In this document: positions 15,617 through 25,284 of the stretch, piece after piece
Layout of the letters: each line of letters opens with the position of its first letter
How positions within the stretch are numbered: the stretch's first letter is position 1
Source: an uncultured Bacilli bacterium
GTDB lineage: Bacteria; Bacillota_I; Bacilli_A; RF39; UBA660
Direction of reading: 5' to 3'
DNA: 64,000 bases
Assembly: GCA_934141245.1 (NCBI GenBank)
Contig: CAKPCB010000003.1
Span: forward strand, 62,001 to 126,000
Made by a program: the position numbers and the translations under genes
Notes under the pieces: model-generated
Databases searched by the model: none
What the model saw: only the letters and a program-made list of their open reading frames with translations
Told to the model about the DNA's origin: nothing

Positions 15617-16409
15617 AATGGTTAAGATAAAATTCGATAATTCAAATAGGATTTATTATTTTAAATGTGATGAGTTAGCAATTTCTAAAAATCAATATGT
15701 AGTTGTTGAAACTGATAAGGGTAAACAAATAGGCAAATGTATTAGTAACATTATAGAAATTGATGAGAATAGTTTTTCTATTCCAATTAAGGATGTTTTA
15801 TCTATTGCTAGTGATTCCGATTTAATACAGCATAGAAAAAATTGCGATGAGTCAAAAAAAGCCTTAATACGTGCTAAAAAAATAGCAAGTGATTTAAATA
15901 TGAATATGAACCTATTAAATGCATATTTTACTTTTGATCGAAATCAGTTAATCTTTAATTTTACTTCTGATGATAGGGTTGATTTCCGCGAATTAGCAAA
16001 AAAATTAGCTTCTATATATAAAACACGAATTGAATTAAGACAAATTGGTGTTAGAGATAAAGCAAAAGAAGTAGGTGGAATAGGGCCTTGCGGAAGATTT
16101 TTATGCTGTAATTTATTTTTAAATGAATTTGAAAGTGTATCAATTAATATGGCAAAGAATCAATATATTTCATTGAAACCTGATAAAATTAATGGGTTAT
16201 GTGGAAGGCTTTTGTGTTGCTTAGAATATGAAGATGAACAATATACTATGTTAAAAAAAGAATTTCCTGCCATAGGGACTATATTTAAATATAACAATGA
16301 AGATTTAAGAGTTACGGGACATAATCTTTTGAAAAGAACTATTGTTGCAGAAAACAGAATGAAAGAAAGTTTTACTTTAGAATTGAATGAATATGAAAGT
16401 ATTAAATGA
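15609..16409 (+). CDS. ricT: PSP1-domain protein RicT (YaaT)
   Basis: A 266-residue PSP1 protein with the cysteine-rich stretch GGIGPCGRFLCCN and GLCGRLLCCLEYE (about 155-210), which in B. subtilis RicT helps hold iron-sulphur clusters. The RicA-RicF-RicT complex supports RNase Y processing and promotes sporulation and competence phosphorelay output. I use the ATG at 15609 after AGGTGGTGAT; the longer reading starts with a GTG and lacks a site. It overlaps both neighbours. Confidence 0.93.
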   Translation: MIKMVKIKFDNSNRIYYFKCDELAISKNQYVVVETDKGKQIGKCISNIIEIDENSFSIPIKDVLSIASDSDLIQHRKNCDESKKALIRAKKIASDLNMNMNLLNAYFTFDRNQLIFNFTSDDRVDFRELAKKLASIYKTRIELRQIGVRDKAKEVGGIGPCGRFLCCNLFLNEFESVSINMAKNQYISLKPDKINGLCGRLLCCLEYEDEQYTMLKKEFPAIGTIFKYNNEDLRVTGHNLLKRTIVAENRMKESFTLELNEYESIK

Positions 16410-17127
16410 TGTTGTTGGATATAAGAATTTAAAAATATATCAAAATACGGATTGGTTTTTATTCTCGTTAGACTCTGTTTTATTGCCTAATTTTGTAAGT
16501 TTGAATTTGAAAGATAAAGTAATAATTGATTTCTGTAGTGGGAATGCTGCAATACCTTTAATACTATCAAGAAAGACTAAAGCACAAATATTTGCAGTTG
16601 AGATTCAAAAAGATTTATGCGATTTGGCAAATGAAAGTGTTATATATAATAATTTGTCTGACCAAATTAAAGTTATAAATTGTGATGTCAAAAATTTACA
16701 TACTATATTCCAAAAAAACTCTGTAGATGTTATTACGTGTAATCCACCATATTTTAAATATGATGGTAAATTTGATTTCAATACTGATGAACACAAAACA
16801 ATTGCTCGTCATGAAAAATTGATTAAATTAAGTGATATTGTTGCAACTGCTAATTATCTTTTGAAAAATAAAGGACGTATTGCAATGGTACATAGAACTG
16901 ATAGATTAATTGAAATTATTAATTTATTTACATCAAATGATTTTCAAATTAAAAAGATAAGATTTATATACTCAAAGTCAGATTCAGAATCAAATATTGT
17001 TTTAGTTGAAGCTATAAAAAACGGTGGAATTGGTTTAAAAGTATTAAGTCCTTTATATGTACATAATGATGATGGTTCTTATACAGAAGAGGTTTTAAAA
17101 ATGTTTGGAGATGATAATAATGAATAA
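16387..17127 (+). CDS. trmN6: tRNA1(Val) (adenine-N6)-methyltransferase-like (TrmN6/YabB)
   Basis: A 246-residue Rossmann methyltransferase with a SAM loop at VIIDFCSGNAAIPLIL and the NPPYF catalytic motif of N6-adenine methylases (CNPPYFK, about 119-125). In Bacillus the same gene (yabB) lies between ricT and rsmI and modifies tRNA A37. It starts inside ricT; an alternative ATG at 16393 is equally possible. It overlaps rsmI by eight bases. Confidence 0.88.
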   Translation: MNMKVLNDVVGYKNLKIYQNTDWFLFSLDSVLLPNFVSLNLKDKVIIDFCSGNAAIPLILSRKTKAQIFAVEIQKDLCDLANESVIYNNLSDQIKVINCDVKNLHTIFQKNSVDVITCNPPYFKYDGKFDFNTDEHKTIARHEKLIKLSDIVATANYLLKNKGRIAMVHRTDRLIEIINLFTSNDFQIKKIRFIYSKSDSESNIVLVEAIKNGGIGLKVLSPLYVHNDDGSYTEEVLKMFGDDNNE

Positions 17128-17971
17128 TATTAAAATACAAACAAGTTATGATGGAACTAGTAGTCTCTATTTAATACCAACTCCTATTGGAAATATGAAC
17201 GATATTACAAATAGGGCTATTGATACACTTAATATGGTTGATTTAATTTTATGTGAAGACACAAGAGTAACTGCAGAATTATTATCTAAATTAGGTATAA
17301 AAAAGAAATTAATACATTCAGATGATCATACTGAAAATAATTTAAAAGAGAAAGTTTTAGAATTACTTCAAAGTGGAAAAAATATTGGTCTTGTAACTGA
17401 CAGGGGAACACCTATTATTAGTGATCCTGGATATAAGATCGTTGAGTATGTTTCAAATAATGGTTTTAATGTTATAAGCTTACCTGGAGCTACGGCCTTT
17501 GTTCCGGCTCTTACCATGTCTGCGATTGCACCCTCTCCATTTTTGTTTTATGGCTTTTTAAATAATAAATCTTCTAAAAGGAAAAAAGAACTGGATTCTT
17601 TAAAGCATCTTTCATACACACTTGTTTTTTATGAGGCGCCACATCGCATAGAGGATACTCTCAATGATTTATTAACTGTTTTTGGTGATAGAAAAATTGC
17701 TTTATGTAGAGAAATATCAAAAAAATTTGAAGAATGTATAAGAGGCAGCATTTCTGAAGTTTTAGGACATATTGAAGGTATTAAGGGCGAAATAGTACTT
17801 GTTGTATCTGGCAACTTAGAAGATAATGATTTTTCTGAAATGACTTTAAGAGAACATGTTCAATTATACTTAGATGACGGTTTAAGTGAAAAAGATGCAA
17901 TAAAAAAAGTTGCTTTTGAAAGGAAGATTCAAAAATCAATTGTTTATAAAGAATATCATTTAAATAAATAG
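17120..17971 (+). CDS. rsmI: 16S rRNA (cytidine-1402-2'-O)-methyltransferase RsmI
   Basis: A 283-residue tetrapyrrole-methylase-fold enzyme with PTPIGNMNDIT near the N-terminus, LCEDTRVT, and DRGTPIISDPG, all typical of RsmI. It methylates C1402 in the ribosomal P site. The ATG at 17120 follows GGAGATGATAAT; a TTG at 17105 is less likely. It is part of the tightly packed holB-ricT-trmN6-rsmI set. Confidence 0.95.
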   Translation: MNNIKIQTSYDGTSSLYLIPTPIGNMNDITNRAIDTLNMVDLILCEDTRVTAELLSKLGIKKKLIHSDDHTENNLKEKVLELLQSGKNIGLVTDRGTPIISDPGYKIVEYVSNNGFNVISLPGATAFVPALTMSAIAPSPFLFYGFLNNKSSKRKKELDSLKHLSYTLVFYEAPHRIEDTLNDLLTVFGDRKIALCREISKKFEECIRGSISEVLGHIEGIKGEIVLVVSGNLEDNDFSEMTLREHVQLYLDDGLSEKDAIKKVAFERKIQKSIVYKEYHLNK

Positions 17972-17980
17972 GAGGAAGTT

Positions 17981-18541
17981 ATGAAACTTGTTGTTGGTTT
18001 AGGTAATCCGGGTAAAGAATATGAAAATACACGCCATAACATTGGTTTTATGGTTTTAGATAATTATGCTAAAGTAAATAATTTTAATATATCTAAAAAG
18101 AAATTTAATGGTTTATATGAAAAAATTAGAATTGATTTACAAGATGTAATTTTTTTGAAACCTTTATCTTATATGAATTTATCTGGGGAAGTAGTTAAAG
18201 CATTTATTGATTATTTTAAGATAGATATATCAGATATTTTAATAATTAATGACGATTTGGATTTGGAAGTTGGAAAATTTAGATTAAAACCATCCGGTAG
18301 TAGTGGAGGTCATAATGGCTTAAAAAACATAGCTATGCATCTTCAAACAGAGAATTATAAAAGGTTAAAAATAGGAATTTCAAATAATAAAAATATTGAT
18401 ACAAAAGATTACGTTTTGGGTAAATTTAGTAATGATGATTTAGAAACTTATAATAATATATTTAATATTTCTGTTAATATTATAAATGACTTTATTAAAA
18501 ATGACTTTGATAAAGTTATGTCAAAATATAATCATAAGTAG
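17981..18541 (+). CDS. pth: Peptidyl-tRNA hydrolase
   Basis: A 186-residue Pth with GLGNPGKEYENTRHNIGF at the N-terminus, which includes the catalytic His, FLKPLSYMNLSG and GSSGGHNGLK. It recycles peptidyl-tRNA released from stalled ribosomes. The ribosome site is TAGGAGG. It lies ten bases after rsmI and ten before mfd; pth-mfd adjacency is common in Bacilli. Confidence 0.97.
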   Translation: MKLVVGLGNPGKEYENTRHNIGFMVLDNYAKVNNFNISKKKFNGLYEKIRIDLQDVIFLKPLSYMNLSGEVVKAFIDYFKIDISDILIINDDLDLEVGKFRLKPSGSSGGHNGLKNIAMHLQTENYKRLKIGISNNKNIDTKDYVLGKFSNDDLETYNNIFNISVNIINDFIKNDFDKVMSKYNHK

Positions 18542-18550
18542 GGATTTTAT

Positions 18551-21500
18551 ATGGAAATACTAAATAAAATAATACCAATTGATAAATATAGTAACATTGG
18601 TCTTCTTGGTATGACTGATGAATTTTTTTGTGCCTATGTTAATAAATTGTTTTATGATACAAATTCCGGTATTTTAATATTAACTCCCAGTTTATATGAA
18701 GCTAACAAATTATATGCATCTATAGTTAAATATAATAATAAAGTTTTATTATTTCCTATGGATGATTTTTTAACTAGTGAGTCTATTGCAATAAGTCCTG
18801 AATTAAAATCAACAAGGTTAGATACATTAGATTCATTAATCAATAACCCTAAACAGATTGTTGTAGCGCATTTAAACTCATATTTGAGATTTTTACCTAA
18901 TAAGGATATCTTTAAATCAAGAAAACTATTAATAGAAAAAGGTAAATCATATAATAGAGATGTATTAATAAAGGATCTAATAGACTTAGGATATAAAAGG
19001 GAAACAATAGTAACTAATACAGGCGAAATTGGAGTTAGAGGTTTTGTGTTAGATATTTTCCCTATTAACTCTGAAAAGCCTGTTAGAATTGAATTTTTTG
19101 ATGACGAGGTAGATTCAATCAGATATTTTGATTCTGATACTCAAAAATCAATAAAAGAAATAAATAAGATTGAAATCTCCTCCAATACAGAGTTTTTAAT
19201 CTCTAATAGTGTAGAAGGTATAGATTATAATCAGAAGTATTTAAAGGGATTATCTTCTAATGTGACAAATATAGCAGGATATATGAATAATCCAATCACC
19301 ATTATAAAAGATTATTCGCAATTGATGGTATCTTACAAAAAAGTTCTTGAAGAAATTACTGAATATAAAGCATTAAAAGATACTACATATAATGGAGATT
19401 ATATGTTTTCTCTAGATTCAGTCTTACCTAAGGATCTTATTTATTACAACACAATTGATAATTATTTTCAAAATATTAACAAATCTAATATATATGATTT
19501 TTCTGTAAAATCAGCTCCTGAATTTCATGAAAATGTAGATTTAATAAACAGTTTTCTTGAAAGGGAAATTTTAAAGAAAAGGACTGTTGTAATATATTTA
19601 AAGGAACATCAAGCTAAATCATTCATAAAATATTTAACATGTAAGTATGTTATGACTACTGATGATGATATATATGAACACAATATTAATATTGTTATAA
19701 AAGATATTAATGAAGGTTTTCTATATGGAAATTATACATTTTTAACTCCAAAAGAATTATTTAATAAAAAAGCAGAAAATAAGTATAAAAATAAGTATAA
19801 ATATACCTCTAAGATAAAAAGTATAAATAGTTTGGAAATTGGTGACTATGTAGTTCATTCATTAAATGGCATTGGCGTATATAATGGCATTAGAACACTG
19901 ACTCAAAACGGATTAAAGAAGGATTATGTTGAAATCTTATATGCAGGGAATGATAAATTATATATACCTGTTGAAAAAATTGAATTAATTGGTAAATTTA
20001 CTGGTAAAGAGGGTGTTGCACCAAAAATCAATAGATTGGGTGGCACTGAATGGCAAAAGACCAAAATTAGGGTTAAAAATAAAGTAGGAGATATTGCAAA
20101 AAAATTACTTGAACTATATGCTAAGAGAAATATGCAAAAAGGATTTGCTTTTTCTCGTGATGATGAAATGCAAACTTTATTTGATAGTGAATTTGAGTTT
20201 GATGAAACCCCAGACCAGTTAAAGGCTATAGAAACTATAAAATCCGATATGGAAAGTGATATGCCAATGGATAGACTGCTATGTGGAGATGTTGGTTATG
20301 GTAAAACAGAAGTGGCTTTTAGGGCAATGTTTAAGGCAGTTAATAATTCTAAACAAGTTCTTTATTTATGTCCTACAACAATTTTGTCTTCACAACAGTA
20401 TGAAAATGCAAAAATAAGATTTAAAGATTTTCCGGTTGAAATAGCTTTATTAAATAGATTTACTACTTTAAAGGAAACTAAAAGAATAATAACGGCATTA
20501 AATGAAGGAAAAATTGATATATTATTTGGTACACATAGGCTTTTAGGCAAGGATATTAAACCTAAAGATTTAGGACTTTTAGTAATTGATGAGGAGCAAA
20601 GATTTGGAGTTACTCATAAAGAGAAAATTAAAGAATATAAAGAAAATGTTGATGTACTTACTTTAACTGCTACACCTATTCCTAGAACTTTGCAGATGTC
20701 TTTAGTTGGTATTAGAAGCCTTTCTTTAATAGAAACTCCTCCTGTTGACAGATATCCTATTCAGACATACGTCATTGAAGAAAATAAGGCTTTAGTTAGA
20801 GATGCAATATATAAGGAAATGTCAAGAGAAGGACAGGTTTTCATTCTTTATAATAGAGTTGCAGATATTGAGAAAAAAATGATGGAAATTCAAAGCTTGG
20901 TTCCAGAAGCTAAAATTGTTTGTACACATGGTCAACTTACTAAAATCGAATTAGAAGATAGAATGGTAGATTTTATTAATAAAAAATATGATGTTATGTT
21001 GTGTACTACTATAATAGAAACTGGTATTGATATCAATAATGTTAATACTTTAATCATTTATAATGCGGATAGATTTGGACTTAGTCAACTTTACCAAATT
21101 AGAGGAAGAGTTGGAAGAAGCAATAAAATAGCATATGCTTATTTAATGTACTCTAAGGATAAAATTTTGGGTGATGTAGCCGTTAAGAGGTTAAATGCAA
21201 TCAAAGAATTTACTGAATTGGGTAGTGGTTTTTCAATTGCATCTAGAGATCTTTCTATAAGAGGAGCAGGTGATATTTTAGGTAGTGAGCAAGCTGGTTT
21301 TATAGATAGTGTAGGTATTGATTTATATTTAAAAATATTAAATGAGGAAGTAAACAGATTAAAAGGAATTGAGCCAAAAGAAGAAGATATAACAAGGAAT
21401 AACCTTTTAAATGTATCTACACACATATCTGATAAGTATGTAGAAGATGAAGACTTAAAGATAGAAATTCATAAACTCATAAATACGGTTGATTCTAAGG

Positions 21501-21841
21501 AAAAATTTGAAGAAGTAAAGTCTGAACTTGAGGACAGATTTGGTAAACTAAGCGAGGATATAATTATTTATATGTATGAAGAATGGTTTGAAGCACTTGC
21601 TTGTAAACTGGGAATTGATAGAGTAAAACAGACCGATCAATATATAGAAATTATTTTTAATAAGGAAGTAAGTTCTAAAATAGATGGGGAATCACTATTT
21701 GTTGCTTCAACTAAAATATCAAACAAGTTTAAATTTAAATATTTTGACCAATCTTTGAAAATTATTTTTGATATTAGGGGATTAGAAAAACATTTTATCT
21801 ATTATTTAGTAGATTTACTTAACGAAGTAAAAATGAATTAA
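18551..21841 (+). CDS. mfd: Transcription-repair coupling factor Mfd
   Basis: A 1096-residue SF2 translocase. In order it has the UvrB-homology module, the RNA-polymerase-interacting domain (SLEIGDYVVHSLNGIGVYNG, about 425-444), the helicase with Walker A GDVGYGKTE and DEEQ box (VIDEEQRFG), the TRG motif, and the C-terminal TRCF regulatory domain. It removes stalled RNA polymerase and recruits UvrA. Length is slightly below the usual 1150-1180. It follows pth in the same strand with nine bases between. Confidence 0.97.
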   Translation: MEILNKIIPIDKYSNIGLLGMTDEFFCAYVNKLFYDTNSGILILTPSLYEANKLYASIVKYNNKVLLFPMDDFLTSESIAISPELKSTRLDTLDSLINNPKQIVVAHLNSYLRFLPNKDIFKSRKLLIEKGKSYNRDVLIKDLIDLGYKRETIVTNTGEIGVRGFVLDIFPINSEKPVRIEFFDDEVDSIRYFDSDTQKSIKEINKIEISSNTEFLISNSVEGIDYNQKYLKGLSSNVTNIAGYMNNPITIIKDYSQLMVSYKKVLEEITEYKALKDTTYNGDYMFSLDSVLPKDLIYYNTIDNYFQNINKSNIYDFSVKSAPEFHENVDLINSFLEREILKKRTVVIYLKEHQAKSFIKYLTCKYVMTTDDDIYEHNINIVIKDINEGFLYGNYTFLTPKELFNKKAENKYKNKYKYTSKIKSINSLEIGDYVVHSLNGIGVYNGIRTLTQNGLKKDYVEILYAGNDKLYIPVEKIELIGKFTGKEGVAPKINRLGGTEWQKTKIRVKNKVGDIAKKLLELYAKRNMQKGFAFSRDDEMQTLFDSEFEFDETPDQLKAIETIKSDMESDMPMDRLLCGDVGYGKTEVAFRAMFKAVNNSKQVLYLCPTTILSSQQYENAKIRFKDFPVEIALLNRFTTLKETKRIITALNEGKIDILFGTHRLLGKDIKPKDLGLLVIDEEQRFGVTHKEKIKEYKENVDVLTLTATPIPRTLQMSLVGIRSLSLIETPPVDRYPIQTYVIEENKALVRDAIYKEMSREGQVFILYNRVADIEKKMMEIQSLVPEAKIVCTHGQLTKIELEDRMVDFINKKYDVMLCTTIIETGIDINNVNTLIIYNADRFGLSQLYQIRGRVGRSNKIAYAYLMYSKDKILGDVAVKRLNAIKEFTELGSGFSIASRDLSIRGAGDILGSEQAGFIDSVGIDLYLKILNEEVNRLKGIEPKEEDITRNNLLNVSTHISDKYVEDEDLKIEIHKLINTVDSKEKFEEVKSELEDRFGKLSEDIIIYMYEEWFEALACKLGIDRVKQTDQYIEIIFNKEVSSKIDGESLFVASTKISNKFKFKYFDQSLKIIFDIRGLEKHFIYYLVDLLNEVKMN

Positions 21842-21907
21842 AACGACATTTCTTGACTGTCTTCGCTATTTTTGTTAAAATTAATTATAAAATAAAGGAA
21901 GATATGT

Positions 21908-22588
21908 ATGGATGATTCAATAGAAAAGATGTTTGAAGAAAAAAACATAAGTATATTAATTAATAAATTAAATTTAGATATAGATAATAATAGTAATTCG
22001 GTAGAACTAACTTTAAAATTAAGAATCCCTTTATTAAAAAATAAGTTAATAAGGAAAATAAGTAGATTTTTTAATGAGGAAAATATTGAATATACAATTT
22101 CTGATATTGATGAAATTGTAAGCAAAAGAGAATCTATTGTATTAAATGCAATAATGAAATTAGTTAATGAACGTAAAGCATCACTTTCAAATGCTGTAAG
22201 TGATAATAGTTATATAACTCAAGAAAAAATTGTTGATTTGATACATAAAATAACAATTGAATTCAGAGAAAAACTTAATGTTGAAATGAATAATGAAATA
22301 TTTATAGAATTGAATAATATATTGTCTGAGAAGTATCTATTAAAAAATGAAGTAGTAAAAGAAAAACAATCACAAATATTGGCAAGCTATGATAATGAAA
22401 TTGAAAATAGTATTATTAATATAGTTGAAGAAAGAAATAGAATATTAATAAATCAAATAAATGATACATACAGTCAATATAGATCATTAAATGAAAAAAC
22501 AGGTGTTTCTCATGAAAAAAGTAGCAGCGACTTAGGCAATACGAAAACAGCTAATAAGTATTCTAAAGCTCTACATTTGGAAAGTTAA
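21908..22588 (+). CDS. Hypothetical charged, helix-rich protein
   Basis: A 226-residue protein that I do not recognise. It has no signal peptide or membrane segment and is rich in Glu, Lys, Asn and Ile, with long stretches likely to be helical or coiled coil (about 70-195) and a low-complexity Ser-rich tail. It starts at ATG after AAAGGAAGAT and lies after mfd where B. subtilis has spoVT, but it is not an AbrB-fold protein. It probably shares a transcript with mfd. Confidence 0.6.
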   Translation: MDDSIEKMFEEKNISILINKLNLDIDNNSNSVELTLKLRIPLLKNKLIRKISRFFNEENIEYTISDIDEIVSKRESIVLNAIMKLVNERKASLSNAVSDNSYITQEKIVDLIHKITIEFREKLNVEMNNEIFIELNNILSEKYLLKNEVVKEKQSQILASYDNEIENSIINIVEERNRILINQINDTYSQYRSLNEKTGVSHEKSSSDLGNTKTANKYSKALHLES

Positions 22589-22665
22589 AGTGATATTACT
22601 TAGGTATATTTTCTGTATAATATAGAATAATATATATAGGTTATATTGAAATTTAATTTATTGTA

Positions 22666-22694
22666 TTGAATTATAATACTTTTTTTGATATAAT
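22666..22694 (+). promoter_or_regulatory. Sigma A-type promoter for the T-box dut-metG unit
   Basis: TTGAAT (22666-22671) and TATAAT (22689-22694) are 17 bp apart, giving a start near 22701, directly before the T-box leader. Confidence 0.8.
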
Positions 22695-22700
22695 CTTCAC

Positions 22701-22919
22701 ATATTTATTGTTTTGAAGGAAAGAGTTATATATGCTTTTTATAGAGAGTCTTTGTTTGGTGAAAAAAGATATTAGGTATATAATGGATGGCTCCTGAACT
22801 TGTTAATTGATATGTAGGTTAACACGTTAGCAGCGTTAATGCATTTGAGAGTATAGATTTAATCTATAAATTAAGGTGGTACCGCGATTATTCGTCCTTA
22901 TGATGAATAGTCTTTTTTT
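22701..22919 (+). promoter_or_regulatory. T-box leader, methionine type, with terminator
   Basis: The leader has the AGAGAG element (22743-22748), GGTGAAA distal-loop sequence (22758-22764), a candidate specifier ATG (22787-22789) just before GCTCCTGAAC, and the T-box core TGGTACCGCG (22877-22886). A terminator stem of 11 pairs (22886-22896 with 22902-22912) is followed by seven T. Uncharged tRNA-Met would favour the antiterminator and allow dut-metG transcription. An adjacent ATG at 22783 is an alternative specifier. This 346-bp gap has no other feature. Confidence 0.9.
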
Positions 22920-22934
22920 ATTGGAGGCGATAGT

Positions 22935-23414
22935 ATGGAAAGATACTTTGAAAAAATTAGTTTTAATCAATTTAAAAAAGATGTGGTTGATAACAAAAAA
23001 ATGTATGATGCTTATTCATTACCCAAACGTGGTACTAAAAATAGTGCTGGTTATGATTTTGAAGCATTATATGATTTTGTTATAAAACCTGGAGAAATAA
23101 AAAAAATTCCGCTTGGTATAAAAGCCTCAATGAATGATAATGAAGTTTTATTTATATTAGTAAGAAGTAGTCAAGGATTTAAGTATAATGTTCGGATGTG
23201 TAATCAAGTAGGAGTGATTGATTCTGATTATTATAATAACTCTGATAATGAGGGTCATATATTTATTAAACTTCAAAACCAAGGTGATAATGATTATGTT
23301 GTAAAAACTGGTGATAAAATTTGCCAGGGAATATTTATTAATTACTTAGTAGTTGATAATGAAGAAAAAATTGAGAGAAAGAGATTATCTGGGATAGGTT
23401 CTACAGGTAATTAG
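22935..23414 (+). CDS. dut: dUTPase-family nucleotidohydrolase
   Basis: A 159-residue protein with trimeric dUTPase motifs: AGYDFEA, RSSQGF, NQVGVIDSDYYNN, GDKICQGIF and the C-terminal arm RLSGIGSTG. It hydrolyses dUTP to dUMP and pyrophosphate, keeping uracil out of DNA and feeding thymidylate synthesis. The N-terminal about 35 residues are longer than in classical Dut. It is the first gene after a methionine T-box and is ten bases from metG, so it is probably co-controlled with methionyl-tRNA synthetase, which is unusual. Confidence 0.88.
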   Translation: MERYFEKISFNQFKKDVVDNKKMYDAYSLPKRGTKNSAGYDFEALYDFVIKPGEIKKIPLGIKASMNDNEVLFILVRSSQGFKYNVRMCNQVGVIDSDYYNNSDNEGHIFIKLQNQGDNDYVVKTGDKICQGIFINYLVVDNEEKIERKRLSGIGSTGN

Positions 23415-23424
23415 GTGAAATAAT

Positions 23425-24951
23425 ATGGAAAAGCAAAAATATTATATTTCTACTGCGATTGCTTATACTTCTGCTAAACCCCACATTGGTAATACTTATG
23501 AAATTGTTTTAGGAGATGCAATTGCTAGATATAAAAGATTAAAAGGTTTTGATGTATACTTTCAAACAGGTACAGATGAACATGGTGAAAAAATTGAATT
23601 AAAGGCAAAAGAAGCAGGCATAACTCCAAAAGAATATGTTGATAATATTGCTAGTCAAATAAAAGATATTTGGGATATTATGAACACAAGTTATGATAGA
23701 TTTGTAAGAACAACTGATCCAAAACATGAACGTGAAGTACAAAAAATATTTAAAAAGATGTATGATAAAGGAGATATCTATTTAGGTAAATATGAAGGAC
23801 TTTATTGTACTCCTTGTGAATCTTTTTTTACAGAAAGTCAATTAGTTGATGGTAAATGTCCAGATTGTGGAAGAGAAGTTCACAAGGCAAGTGAAGAGGC
23901 TTATTTCTTTAAATTGTCTAAGTATCAAGATAGATTAATTGAGTATTATAATACCCATCCTGATTTTATAAAGCCGGACTCTAGAAAAAATGAAATGATT
24001 AATAACTTTATAAAACCTGGTCTTCAAGATTTATGTGTGTCAAGAACATCATTTACTTGGGGAATTCCAGTTGATTTTGATCCAAAGCATGTAATTTATG
24101 TATGGTTAGATGCGCTTACAAACTATATTACTAATATTGGATATGATGTTGATAATCCAAGCGATGAATTTAAAAAATATTGGCCAGCTGATTTACATTT
24201 AATTGGTAAAGATATTGTTAGATTTCACTCTATATACTGGCCTTGTTTCTTAATGTCACTTGATATTCCTCTTCCAAAACAAATTTTTGGACATCCTTGG
24301 TTATTATTTGGTAATGATAAGATGAGTAAATCTAAGGGTAATATTTTATATGCTGATGATTTAGTAAAAAAATATGGCGTAGATGCTGTTAGGTACTATG
24401 TACTTCATGAAATACCTTATGCAAATGATGGTAATTTGACTGATGAGCTTTTAATTGAAAGAATAAATAGTGATTTAGCTAATATACTAGGAAATTTGGT
24501 TAATAGAACTATTACAATGGCAAATAAGTATTTTGATGGAAATGTTAAACTTGCCACTTCAAGTTCTAATTTGGATCTTGAATTGATTGATAAAGTCAAT
24601 AATTTAGGGAAAAACTTGGATAAAAAAATGGATAATTTGGAAGTGGGAGCTGCGCTTGATGAAATATTTGACCTACTTAGAAGGAGCAATAAATATATAG
24701 ATGAGACAGCACCATGGGTGCTTGCAAAAGATGACAATAGTAAAGATAGATTAGAAAATGTAATATATAATTTACTTGAGGCAATTAGAGTTTCAGCAGT
24801 GTATTTATATCCATTTATGCCAAATACTAGTGATGAAATATTTAGACAACTTAACATAACGGATAAATCAGATTGTTATAATTCAAAAAACATATATTCT
24901 ACAATTAAACCAGAACCATTATTTAAAAGAATAGATGTAAAAAAGGTGTAA
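23425..24951 (+). CDS. metG: Methionine-tRNA ligase
   Basis: A 508-residue class I synthetase with the HIGH-type motif HIGN (YTSAKPHIGNTYE, about 11-23), a zinc module CTPC...CPDC (about 127-146) and KMSKSKGN (about 293-300). It charges tRNA-Met. The C-terminal tRNA-binding extension present in many MetRS is absent, giving a short form. It is downstream of the T-box and ends in a strong intrinsic terminator. Confidence 0.97.
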   Translation: MEKQKYYISTAIAYTSAKPHIGNTYEIVLGDAIARYKRLKGFDVYFQTGTDEHGEKIELKAKEAGITPKEYVDNIASQIKDIWDIMNTSYDRFVRTTDPKHEREVQKIFKKMYDKGDIYLGKYEGLYCTPCESFFTESQLVDGKCPDCGREVHKASEEAYFFKLSKYQDRLIEYYNTHPDFIKPDSRKNEMINNFIKPGLQDLCVSRTSFTWGIPVDFDPKHVIYVWLDALTNYITNIGYDVDNPSDEFKKYWPADLHLIGKDIVRFHSIYWPCFLMSLDIPLPKQIFGHPWLLFGNDKMSKSKGNILYADDLVKKYGVDAVRYYVLHEIPYANDGNLTDELLIERINSDLANILGNLVNRTITMANKYFDGNVKLATSSSNLDLELIDKVNNLGKNLDKKMDNLEVGAALDEIFDLLRRSNKYIDETAPWVLAKDDNSKDRLENVIYNLLEAIRVSAVYLYPFMPNTSDEIFRQLNITDKSDCYNSKNIYSTIKPEPLFKRIDVKKV

Positions 24952-24973
24952 AGTTTAATTTAAAAAAATTAAA

Positions 24974-25006
24974 AATAGGTAATAATTACTTGTTATCTAT
25001 TTTTTT
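24974..25006 (+). terminator. Intrinsic terminator after metG
   Basis: AATAGGTAATAA (24974-24985) pairs over 12 positions (two G-U) with TTGTTATCTATT (24990-25001) around a four-base loop, followed by T's. An extended -10 promoter, TGGTATAAT (25008-25016), begins immediately afterwards and would serve the next small gene. Confidence 0.85.
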
Positions 25007-25054
25007 ATGGTATAATCATAAAGAAGTACGAAGGTAATAGGAAAGGAAATTTAT

Positions 25055-25222
25055 ATGACAAAAAATGGTGGTCTTGATCCTGTAGTACTGTTAATGCTTT
25101 TTGGTATATATTTTGTTTTAAAATATATTAGTGCCAAAGAGTTCACAGATTTGTTATATGGTATTGTTTTGATTATGTATCATATAAGATTTGCAATTTT
25201 AAAAAAGAAGTTAATGAAGTAA
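25055..25222 (+). CDS. Small membrane protein, unknown
   Basis: A 55-residue ORF with a good ribosome site (GGAAAGGAAAT), its own extended -10 promoter and its own downstream terminator, which together argue that it is real. The sequence starts MTKNGGLDPVVLLMLFGIYF, has two hydrophobic stretches (about 9-23 and 30-46) and ends in lysines. I do not recognise the family. Confidence 0.6.
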   Translation: MTKNGGLDPVVLLMLFGIYFVLKYISAKEFTDLLYGIVLIMYHIRFAILKKKLMK

Positions 25223-25223
25223 C

Positions 25224-25249
25224 AGATATATTTTTATATATCTTTTTTT
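25224..25249 (+). terminator. Intrinsic terminator after the small membrane ORF
   Basis: AGATATAT (25224-25231) and ATATATCT (25236-25243) form an eight-pair hairpin with a TTTT loop, followed by seven T. Confidence 0.75.
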
Positions 25250-25284
25250 AATTTTTTTATGGTAATATTGATTTGGGTGATAAT

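Noticed and set aside
22876..23085. A 69-codon frame starting in the T-box terminator
   Set aside because: It overlaps the T-box core and dut in another frame and has no ribosome site.
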